64,000 bases of DNA from Cohnella panacarvi Gsoil 349 (GTDB taxonomy: Bacteria; Bacillota; Bacilli; Paenibacillales; Paenibacillaceae): contig NZ_KI911563.1 in NCBI RefSeq assembly GCF_000515335.1, forward strand, positions 2,628,255 through 2,692,254, in the 5' to 3' direction. The position numbers and the translations under genes were made by a program. Below the pieces are notes generated by a model. That model ran no database searches. It worked only from the letters and a program-made list of their open reading frames with translations, and was not told the origin of the DNA. Each line of letters starts with the position of its first letter. Position 1 is the stretch's first letter. Below are positions 57,069 through 64,000 of the stretch, piece by piece.

Positions 57069-57941
57069 TTATATAGACAGATATTGTTTGGCTTTCTGCG
57101 CGTATTCCACCGGATCGGCAACTGCCGGGTTCTGCTCCGCCTCCAGAATGATCCAGCCATCGTATCCCCGTTCGTCCAGCTCCCGCATGATCGGCCCGAA
57201 ATCGATGCAGCCGTCACCCGGTACGGTGAACAAGCCTTTCACGACTGCGTCCGTGAATCCCGTGCCGCTATCCCTTTTCCATTCGCGTACATTCTGCCGT
57301 ACGTCCTTCAGATGGATGTAGGCGATCCGGTCGTAATACGTCCGCAGCAATTCCAGCGGATCACTGCCCCCGTAATACGTATGGCCCGTATCGTACAGCA
57401 TATGGACGAGCCGCGGGTCGGTCGAGTCCATGAGTCGACGTATTTGCTCCGGACTTTCGACGACCGTTTCCGCATGGTAGTGATACACTAGCTTCATCCC
57501 GTTGTCGCGGCAATAGGTCCCGGCGGCATGCAAGCCGTCGACCATATGCTGCCACTCCTCGTCCGTCAACGCGGTGCGGGTGCGTCGCCGCTCGACAACC
57601 GGATCGTTGAACGCATAGGCGACTTCGCATACGACCACCTGACCGCAGCCCATCTCCTTTAGGAAATCGGCATGCTCGCGGAATGCTTGCAGCTCTGCCT
57701 CTCTCCGTTGCGGATCGCTGAACAGCACCGACTTCCACTGCGACGTCAATACCATCCCGTATTCCTTCAGCTTACTGGCGAGCTGTCCGGTATCCCGCGG
57801 GAACTTGCGGCAATACTCGGTGCCCTTGAAGCCTAGCCGAGACATATCCGACAGCACGTCGTCGCACGTATACCAGTCGCCTACCTCCAACACGTCTTCG
57901 TTAACCCAGTTAATCGCGGAAATGCCGAATGTATATTTCAT
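57069..57941 (-). CDS. iolE: myo-inosose-2 dehydratase
   Basis: 290 residues, TIM-barrel sugar isomerase-like family with metal ligands in VVVCEVAYAF, LVYHYHAETVVE, HMLYDTGHTYYGG and IILEAEQNP. It dehydrates 2-keto-myo-inositol. Start backed by GGGGAGAG. First of the iol enzyme genes, directly after the transport lipoprotein gene. Confidence 0.92.
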   Translation of the reverse strand: MKYTFGISAINWVNEDVLEVGDWYTCDDVLSDMSRLGFKGTEYCRKFPRDTGQLASKLKEYGMVLTSQWKSVLFSDPQRREAELQAFREHADFLKEMGCGQVVVCEVAYAFNDPVVERRRTRTALTDEEWQHMVDGLHAAGTYCRDNGMKLVYHYHAETVVESPEQIRRLMDSTDPRLVHMLYDTGHTYYGGSDPLELLRTYYDRIAYIHLKDVRQNVREWKRDSGTGFTDAVVKGLFTVPGDGCIDFGPIMRELDERGYDGWIILEAEQNPAVADPVEYAQKAKQYLSI

Positions 57942-58005
57942 GAAAGCTCTCCCCTGATATAGGAAGAGGAAACCGTTGCCGGTCTCCCCGTCCCGCTTGC
58001 TCTGA

Positions 58006-59613
58006 TTACAGGCCTCTCTTGTTCGCTTCCGCAGTAACTTCCTCGATCGCTTTGTTTACGCCTTTTTTCGTTGCCCATTCTTCCGTCAATTTCTTGAAGG
58101 CAGTCTCGGCATCTTCTTTGCCGCCGATGATCTGCGCGAACGAATCGACCCAGTTAATCGCCAATTCCATCTTGGCAGGCGTAACGATCAAGTTCGCAAT
58201 CAGATTATCTTGTCTCGCCGCGGCATTGTACTGTTCTCTAGCCGTTGTGGATAGCGCGATGTATTCTTGCGGAATAACCGACGCCTTTACAGTAGATACT
58301 CCTTCATCCACATCGATGCTCCAGTCATTCATGAAAGAGATCGGGTTCTTAGAAGGATATTTCTTGTTGAGCTCCTCATCGTCTACGAGTCTAGTGACCT
58401 TACCGTCTTCAACCTTGAAGTCTACTCCTTCAAGACCGTAGAATTTGACTCTTTGCCCTTCATCGGTCAGCATCCAGTTCAACATTTCCAATAGACGATC
58501 AAGTTGTTCGTCAGACGTATTGGCGCTGATCATCGTGCCGCCGTCGGAAATATCCTGTTTAACGGATGGCGCGCTGTTCTCGTCCTTCTTCAACGGAGGC
58601 AAGATGGCTAGCGCCTCCATCGGATCAGTGTTTGCGTTGGCTTCCTTAAAGGCTTTGAAAGTATTATTGAGCCAAGCTGAATCGCCGTCACGGTGCATCG
58701 AACCGGCTTTGCCTTGTGCCAGTCTGCTGATCGCATCGTTATAGCTCAACTGCAGGAACTCGGGATCAAGCAGCTTTTCGCGGAACAGCTTCTGGTAATA
58801 TTTCAGCGGCTCGATATTTAGAGAAGACATATAGCCTGGGATCCATTTGCCGTCTTCTTTTACCCATTTCGAAGGATCGATTCCGAACATCGGGAATAGC
58901 GGATAGGCATCCTTGTTCGTCCCTACGATCGTTAAACCGACGGTATCGTCAAGTCCGTTCTGATCCGGATCCTTTTCCTTGAACGCCTTCAACAGTTGGT
59001 AGTACTCTTCGACGGTTTCCGGCACTTTCGTAATGCCGACGTTTTTCATCCAATCTTGTCTGTAATAGACGTACGTTTTTTGCGCTTTGAAAAGCCCTGT
59101 CAAACTTTCCGGTCTTGGAATGTAATAATACCCGCCAAGCATTTCATTGACAGCGCTTGCGTATACGGAACCGTCGATCATTTTCTTGAGCTCCGGATAT
59201 TTGGCCATCATGTCGTCCGGAATGGATCTCAACAACCCTTGGTCGTTATATTGGAAGTTAAATCCGTAAGTGGCGATATAGTTCGGCAAATCTTGCGCTG
59301 CGGCGAGCGTATTTAACTGGTTGGTCCACTCGTTCCAGCTCAGTTGGATCGTTTTCATATTAATTTTGAATTTATCCTGGAAGAACTTGCCGTAAGCGTC
59401 TCCATTCCAGTCGTTCACTTCCCACAGGGCCATGGAAAGATCGAGGACCTTGCGGTCATCGTTCGCATTCGTCTCGGATGTTGTTGCCGAGCTGCCGGCC
59501 GATGCTGCTGGGGAGCTGGATGCAGACTCTTTATTGTTTTCACCGCAAGCAGAAAGAGCAAATACTGAAACTAAAGCAGCTACCAGTAACCATATTGAAC
59601 TTTTTCTCTTCAT
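58006..59613 (-). CDS. Substrate-binding lipoprotein of the inositol-operon importer
   Basis: 535 residues. Signal peptide with lipobox LSACGEN, then the family-1 binding fold (LQLSWNEWTNQLNTLAAAQD, YIPRPESLTGLFKAQKTYVY). CAGGAGGG precedes the ATG. It is the YtcQ/LplA type rather than the usual IolT-type transporter of B. subtilis. Its place before iolE suggests inositol or an inositol derivative as ligand. Confidence 0.9.
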   Translation of the reverse strand: MKRKSSIWLLVAALVSVFALSACGENNKESASSSPAASAGSSATTSETNANDDRKVLDLSMALWEVNDWNGDAYGKFFQDKFKINMKTIQLSWNEWTNQLNTLAAAQDLPNYIATYGFNFQYNDQGLLRSIPDDMMAKYPELKKMIDGSVYASAVNEMLGGYYYIPRPESLTGLFKAQKTYVYYRQDWMKNVGITKVPETVEEYYQLLKAFKEKDPDQNGLDDTVGLTIVGTNKDAYPLFPMFGIDPSKWVKEDGKWIPGYMSSLNIEPLKYYQKLFREKLLDPEFLQLSYNDAISRLAQGKAGSMHRDGDSAWLNNTFKAFKEANANTDPMEALAILPPLKKDENSAPSVKQDISDGGTMISANTSDEQLDRLLEMLNWMLTDEGQRVKFYGLEGVDFKVEDGKVTRLVDDEELNKKYPSKNPISFMNDWSIDVDEGVSTVKASVIPQEYIALSTTAREQYNAAARQDNLIANLIVTPAKMELAINWVDSFAQIIGGKEDAETAFKKLTEEWATKKGVNKAIEEVTAEANKRGL

Positions 59614-59707
59614 TCGGTGTACCCTCCTGTTGTTTGTTCGTTCCTACATGCTTTGCCTAGCTTATCCGCGTACGTTAGTCGGCCTCACCCCCTTGAAAGA
59701 GTATCCG

Positions 59708-60580
59708 CTACTCCTTGATGGCTCCTAGCGTTACGCCTTTCGTGAAATACTTCTGCAAGAAAGGATATACGCATAGGATCGGGACTGTGGCGACGACAAC
59801 CGTAGCCATTTTGATGCCTTGATCGAACATATTCATCCCGCCGGCCGAGAGAGCCTTACTGGCTGCTGTCGCATTGACCAGTACCAGCTCGCGGAGCACG
59901 TATTGCAGCGGGAACAGGCTGGAGTCGGTAATAAACAGCAGCGAATACCACCAAGAGTTCCAGTATTCGACACCGTAGAAGAGAGAGAATGTAGCTAGCA
60001 CCGGCGCAGAGATCGGCAGCATAATCCGGAATAGAATCATGATATCGTTGGCTCCGTCGATTTTCGCCGCTTCATCCAAGCCTTCGGGCAGCTGCCTAAA
60101 GAAGGATCGGACGATAATGTAGTTCCATGCGTTGATCGCCATCGGAAGAATCAGCACCCATATGGTATCGCGAAGCTCCAGGTTGCGGATCAGCATGTAA
60201 TAAGGAATAAGACCGCCGCTGAAATACATCGTGATGATGACGAACACTCTGAAGAACTTTCCCCACATCAGATTGTCCTTCGACAGACCGTATGCAAGCA
60301 TGACCGTCATCAACATACTGTATATCGTGCCTACAACGGTGATAAATACGCTATTGAAAAAGGATCGTACCATCAACCGGTTTTCAAAGATGGTTTCGTA
60401 GGAGTTGAATACGAATTCTTTGGGCCACAGAATGACGGGCCTGGACAAGTATTCGTCGTTGCTGACTAACGACGTCACCAGGATATTCCAGAAAGGAAAT
60501 ATCATCACTACCGCGAGCAATAGGAAGAATACGACATTCAGAATATCGAATACGGTTCCCCCGTTGAATTTCTTGCGCAT
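59708..60580 (-). CDS. ABC importer permease (YtcP / LplC type)
   Basis: 290 residues with six TM helices, EAA loop in GLDEAAKIDGANDIMILFRIMLP and the family end KYFTKGVTLGAIKE. Partner of the LplB-type permease 16 bp upstream. Confidence 0.92.
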   Translation of the reverse strand: MRKKFNGGTVFDILNVVFFLLLAVVMIFPFWNILVTSLVSNDEYLSRPVILWPKEFVFNSYETIFENRLMVRSFFNSVFITVVGTIYSMLMTVMLAYGLSKDNLMWGKFFRVFVIITMYFSGGLIPYYMLIRNLELRDTIWVLILPMAINAWNYIIVRSFFRQLPEGLDEAAKIDGANDIMILFRIMLPISAPVLATFSLFYGVEYWNSWWYSLLFITDSSLFPLQYVLRELVLVNATAASKALSAGGMNMFDQGIKMATVVVATVPILCVYPFLQKYFTKGVTLGAIKE

Positions 60581-60596
60581 ATGATCATCTCACCTC

Positions 60597-61529
60597 CTAG
60601 AAAATACTGTCTTTTCTAAACATTTTTAGCGCCGAGTTGGCTGCAACCAACAATAGTAAATTCAGCACGCTCTTGATCAAGCCCACAACAACGCCATACT
60701 CGATATTAATATTGATGGAGGCAATCCCGACCCGATAAATATACGTATCCAGAATATCGCCGACGTTATATACGCCCGGGTCGTACAGGTTGAATATTTG
60801 ATCGAAGCCCGCATTCATAACTCCGCCGACATTGAGCACGAACAATACCCCGATGAGGAAGCCCAGCGAAGGCAGTGTGATATGAATGATGCGCTGGAAG
60901 CGGTTTGCGCCATCAATAACCGCCGCTTCATGCAGCGAAGGCGATATTCCCGCGATGGCCGCTAGATAAATGATCGTATCCCAGCCCATCGTCTTCCAAA
61001 TCTGAGAGATGAAGACCAGCGGTCTGAAGTAATCGGCATTGCCCATGATTTGCGGCATGTCGATGCCGAACCAGGCTTCGAACATTTTAGGCAATGTGCC
61101 GTTGGTCGTAGAGAACAAGTTAAGCAGAACGCCCGCCAATATAACCCAAGATAAGAAGTAGGGCAAATACAGGACCGATTGCATGAATCGCATAAAGTAC
61201 TTCTTGCGCAGCTCATTTAATAGAATGGCTAGTAGAATAGGGAACGGAAAACCGAACAGCAATTTCCCTAGACTGATAATGATCGTGTTGTTGAACGCAT
61301 TCCAGAAATCCGAATCGTCGAACATCTTCTGGAAGTTATCCATGCCGACCCAAGGACTGCCCCAGATGCCAAGATTGAATTTGAAATCCTTGAACGATAG
61401 GAGGAGACCGTACATCGGGCCGTAACTGAAGATCGAGAAGAACGTTATGCCCGGCAGAATCATCAGATATAAGTACCTGTCTCTGACCAGGTTTTTGATG
61501 ACCATGCTTAGCCAGCTTTTCTTCGCCAC
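60597..61529 (-). CDS. ABC importer permease (LplB type)
   Basis: 310 residues from the GTG at 61529, chosen because GGGGG lies 6 nt upstream; the longer frame to 61580 contains that site. EAA loop PSLHEAAVIDGANRFQRIIHI. Six TM helices. A cre site lies ~55 bp upstream. Confidence 0.9.
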   Translation of the reverse strand: MAKKSWLSMVIKNLVRDRYLYLMILPGITFFSIFSYGPMYGLLLSFKDFKFNLGIWGSPWVGMDNFQKMFDDSDFWNAFNNTIIISLGKLLFGFPFPILLAILLNELRKKYFMRFMQSVLYLPYFLSWVILAGVLLNLFSTTNGTLPKMFEAWFGIDMPQIMGNADYFRPLVFISQIWKTMGWDTIIYLAAIAGISPSLHEAAVIDGANRFQRIIHITLPSLGFLIGVLFVLNVGGVMNAGFDQIFNLYDPGVYNVGDILDTYIYRVGIASININIEYGVVVGLIKSVLNLLLLVAANSALKMFRKDSIF

Positions 61530-61584
61530 ATTTAACCCCCCATTATTGAATTTTCGAGGTGTAGTAGAGCCTTTTCCCAATAAT

Positions 61585-61598
61585 TGAAAGCGCTAACA
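61585..61598. promoter_or_regulatory. cre site (CcpA) upstream of the importer / iol genes
   Basis: TGAAAGCGCTAACA matches the full cre consensus at every position. It lies between the zinc-dehydrogenase stop and the LplB-type start. Catabolite repression of the importer and the iol genes is expected. Confidence 0.75.
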
Positions 61599-61653
61599 TA
61601 TCTGCGGAAAACGAGGACGTCTCCTTAAGCTTGGAAGGATGGCGAGGCACCCG

Positions 61654-62814
61654 TCACTTGCTCGGATCGATAAGAACCTTCATGCTCTCATCCGTCATGC
61701 TCGTGCGGATGGCCAGGTCGGCATCGTCTATCGAGAATCTATGGCTAATAAACTTATCCCACGGGAACCATTTCATGCTGCGCTCCATCATTTCCATTGT
61801 GGAGCGGTAAGTGTTATGAATGTGATTCGACATGCCTACGATACGCAGGTTCTTGGAGCAAATCTCATGAATATTGATAGGGACGGCGCCGCAATCCACG
61901 AAATTTCCGGGCTCTAAATACATGCCGGCTTTTCGAAGCATACGCAAGCCTTCCGGCACAACATGCGGCATTCCTACACATTCCACGACAATATCCGCGC
62001 CTCTACCGTGAGTGTGCTGTCTAACGATATCGATCCGCTCTTCCTCTGTCGTTGTCGTCACATTCAACGCCACATCGGCTCCGAATTCTTTCGCCAAGTT
62101 CAGTTTATAATCCGAGATATCCGTAACAATGATTTTGCCTGCGCCCATCATACGAGCTTTAATGATATGAGATAATCCAAGAGGGCCAACCCCTTGAATC
62201 ACAACGGTATCATTGAAACTAAAGCCCTCAAGCGAGAAGGAATTGAATTCTTTCGCCTTATCCAATGTACCTGTTACACACAGCAGCTCTGTCAGCACGG
62301 CCATTTCGTCCGGCAGACCATCCGGCACCTTATATAGCCGTGTTCCCGGCTCGATGTAGATATATTCCGAGAACCCGCCATACAAGTGTTTGCCTACATT
62401 GCACGATCTCATGTTTCCATAGCTGAATTGCATATTGTCGCACCAAGGGTACATGGGAAAGTTTTTGCAATACCAGCAATGTCCGCAAGTCACATCCGGG
62501 CACATCGTTACCCTGTCGCCCGGCTTTAAGATCACGCCATCGGATTCGAGAGTTCTTGCTCCGAGCTCGTCAATTTCTTCGATAATGAGAACGTTTTCAT
62601 GTCCTTGTATAATAGGGTAGGGAATATCGATTTCATTGGATGTGCCCTTGTACTGTACGCTCTCACCTTTATAGCTGTGTTTATCCGTGCCGCAGATCCC
62701 CGATAATATTACTCTTGCAATTGCCCCTCCCTTTTCCAGCTTAGGCATTGGAAACTCTCGGATGGCGATTTTGCCCGGTTGTTCTAGCACTGCTGCTTTA
62801 ACCATTTTTGTCAT
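61654..62814 (-). CDS. Zinc-dependent dehydrogenase of the inositol operon
   Basis: 386 residues, MDR family. Catalytic Cys in SGICGTDKHSYKG, GHE motif (IIQGHENVLIIEE), structural zinc cluster CGHCWYCKNFPMYPWC, NAD fold VVIQGVGPLGLSHII. It is longer than typical sorbitol dehydrogenases. Position upstream of the importer and iolE suggests an inositol or inosose oxidation, perhaps like the scyllo-inosose dehydrogenase of Thermotoga; this is inference. Confidence 0.88.
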   Translation of the reverse strand: MTKMVKAAVLEQPGKIAIREFPMPKLEKGGAIARVILSGICGTDKHSYKGESVQYKGTSNEIDIPYPIIQGHENVLIIEEIDELGARTLESDGVILKPGDRVTMCPDVTCGHCWYCKNFPMYPWCDNMQFSYGNMRSCNVGKHLYGGFSEYIYIEPGTRLYKVPDGLPDEMAVLTELLCVTGTLDKAKEFNSFSLEGFSFNDTVVIQGVGPLGLSHIIKARMMGAGKIIVTDISDYKLNLAKEFGADVALNVTTTTEEERIDIVRQHTHGRGADIVVECVGMPHVVPEGLRMLRKAGMYLEPGNFVDCGAVPINIHEICSKNLRIVGMSNHIHNTYRSTMEMMERSMKWFPWDKFISHRFSIDDADLAIRTSMTDESMKVLIDPSK

Positions 62815-62836
62815 TTTAATAAGTACCTCGCTTTAC

Positions 62837-62938
62837 TGTATCGTTACCTGAATGGTTGAAAAAAAAGGAATGTAAGCCCTTTGAAGCCGCATCGATCATG
62901 AAAATACAACGGTGGAAATCGTTTCCTGTAACGTTATA
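62837..62938. promoter_or_regulatory. Candidate LacI operators between dehydrogenase and LacI gene
   Basis: TGTATCGTTACCTG (62837-62850), GGAAATCGTTTCC (62914-62926, palindromic) and TGTAACGTTATA (62927-62938, with palindrome TAACGTTA). All have a central CG as is usual for LacI-family sites. The first recurs at 63985-63998 as TGTATCGTTAGCTG, upstream of the regulator gene. Confidence 0.5.
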
Positions 62939-62961
62939 GTAAAGGATAAAAAAATTTCTAG

Positions 62962-63951
62962 TTATGTCGATTCGCGAATAATAAGCTCCGGCGCCAGCAA
63001 GCAACGCGGAATTTCTATCTCTTCATTGTTGATCAATGCGATCAGCATCTCCGCGCTCTTCTCGCCTATTAATTCCTTGGGCAGCGAGATGGTAGATAAT
63101 GCCGGCGTCGAATAGGCCGCTATATCGATATCATCCACCCCGATAACGCTAACCTCTTCAGGAACTTTAATCCCGCGTTCGCTTAATGCCCGAAGCAAGC
63201 CTAGAGCAATTAGATCGGTCGAGCAGAATACCGAGAATGGGGGCTTGTAATGATCCGCAATATACAATCCCGTACGATACGCATCGGTTAGCCCATAATG
63301 ATTATTAAAGACCCATTGTTCATCCTCGTTAACGCCTGCTTCTTGCAATGCTCTGCGATACCCAACGTAACGCGCGATTGTAGGAGATATATCGTCGGGA
63401 CCATTCACGCACAATACCGGTGCGTCAGGCTTGACCTGCAGCAGATGTTCCGTTGCAAGATAACCCGCCAATTCATTATCCGCAGCGACGTAATATCCCG
63501 ACTCGCTATTGGAAATACGATTAACCCGAATGTATGGAACCCCTATCGTATCTAATAGCTCGATATTCTTCTCGCCATTCTGAGCCGAATCCACAATAAT
63601 GCCGGCAATCTTAATCGAAGAAATCTGCCGAATCAACTTCTGCTCGCGCTCGGCATCTTCATTCGAGCTGAATATCAAGGTTTGATATCCCGACTCGTTC
63701 AATACCTTGTCAAAACCGTTAATCATGTTCGCGAAGTAAGGCTTTGACATATCCGACAGCAGAAGGGCTACTAAATTCGCGCTTTTTTTTCTCAAATTGG
63801 ATGCCATTAAGTTAGGCACATAACCCAACTCGTCAATGGCCTTTAGCACTCTCTTCTTCGTTGCCGTAGATATATCCGGATGCTGATTAATGACCTTCGA
63901 TACCGTAGTCACGCTCAACTTGGCGAATGCTGCGATATCCTTTATGGTCAC
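62962..63951 (-). CDS. LacI-family repressor
   Basis: 329 residues. N-terminal HTH (TIKDIAAFAKLSVTTVSKVINQ), then the periplasmic-binding-like effector domain (LVALLLSDMSKPYFANMINGF, GVDDIDIAAYSTPALSTI). GTG at 63951 is the first standard start, but no ribosome site precedes it; a few codons more upstream are open. It most likely represses the inositol operon, replacing the DeoR-type IolR of B. subtilis. Confidence 0.9.
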   Translation of the reverse strand: MTIKDIAAFAKLSVTTVSKVINQHPDISTATKKRVLKAIDELGYVPNLMASNLRKKSANLVALLLSDMSKPYFANMINGFDKVLNESGYQTLIFSSNEDAEREQKLIRQISSIKIAGIIVDSAQNGEKNIELLDTIGVPYIRVNRISNSESGYYVAADNELAGYLATEHLLQVKPDAPVLCVNGPDDISPTIARYVGYRRALQEAGVNEDEQWVFNNHYGLTDAYRTGLYIADHYKPPFSVFCSTDLIALGLLRALSERGIKVPEEVSVIGVDDIDIAAYSTPALSTISLPKELIGEKSAEMLIALINNEEIEIPRCLLAPELIIREST

Positions 63952-63984
63952 ATTCGATGATTTCAGAATAGCGGTGTCACCCCC

Positions 63985-63998
63985 TGTATCGTTAGCTG
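63985..63998. promoter_or_regulatory. LacI operator-like motif upstream of the lacI gene
   Basis: TGTATCGTTAGCTG matches 13 of 14 positions of the site at 62837-62850. It supports autoregulation. It lies at the right edge of the window, so its context is incomplete. Confidence 0.45.
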
Positions 63999-64000
63999 TA

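Overview
The window looks like chromosomal DNA of a spore-former of the Paenibacillaceae (Paenibacillus/Cohnella type). The evidence is the many LplA/LplB/YtcP-type sugar ABC transporters, YesM/YesN-type two-component systems, AraC regulators beside glycoside hydrolases, a T-box leader, strong AGGAGG ribosome binding sites, TTG and GTG starts, and cre-like sites. No rRNA, tRNA or CRISPR array was seen.

Layout. (1) 1-15.5 kb, plant-polysaccharide utilisation: a response regulator cut by the left edge and a 5'-truncated histidine kinase, a GH2 beta-galactosidase with a divergent AraC regulator, then one long leftward cluster (read from the right: two permeases, a binding lipoprotein, GH95, GH127, a YesM-type kinase and a YesN-type regulator). 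The left-edge regulator/kinase pair is a diverged paralogue of the intact pair. (2) 15.6-19.0 kb: a rightward cassette with an ABC exporter carrying a C-terminal cyclic-nucleotide-binding domain, a GNAT-like protein, an unlisted 33-residue ORF with an ideal Shine-Dalgarno sequence, and a second GNAT-like protein. It resembles a compact modified-peptide production/export unit. (3) 19-24.7 kb, housekeeping and stress: asd under a T-box leader, an MFS pump, DoxX, an AHSA1-type protein and an ECF sigma factor with a SnoaL-like tail. (4) 24.8-30.6 kb: a chemoreceptor gene interrupted by one in-frame amber codon, an IS-end-like hairpin, a WG-repeat remnant, and an ECF sigma / anti-sigma / binding-lipoprotein operon. 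(5) 30.7-38.8 kb: three large, leaderless proteins in one operon (nitrilase-like plus coiled coil; Gly-rich plus helical; P47/TULIP-like), next to a DUF3137 membrane protein and a divergent lemA. (6) 39-43.1 kb: an ArsR-type regulator with a large extra domain, divergent from a GH2 enzyme. (7) 43.5-49.7 kb: Gfo/Idh/MocA and zinc dehydrogenases, asparaginase II, a DUF5107-TPR protein and a divergent AraC regulator. (8) 49.7-64 kb: a leftward myo-inositol operon (LacI regulator, zinc dehydrogenase, ABC importer, iolE-iolG-iolB-iolC-iolA-iolD, CBM9-like protein).

The sugar sections follow one logic: a lipoprotein-dependent importer brings in oligosaccharide or inositol, cytoplasmic hydrolases or dehydrogenases process it, and a dedicated regulator (YesMN, AraC, ArsR or LacI) responds, with probable CcpA control at cre-like sites. 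The two parts that look least described are the P47/TULIP operon and the CNB-exporter/GNAT/small-peptide cassette. All functions are read from sequence motifs and context; no database search was possible.
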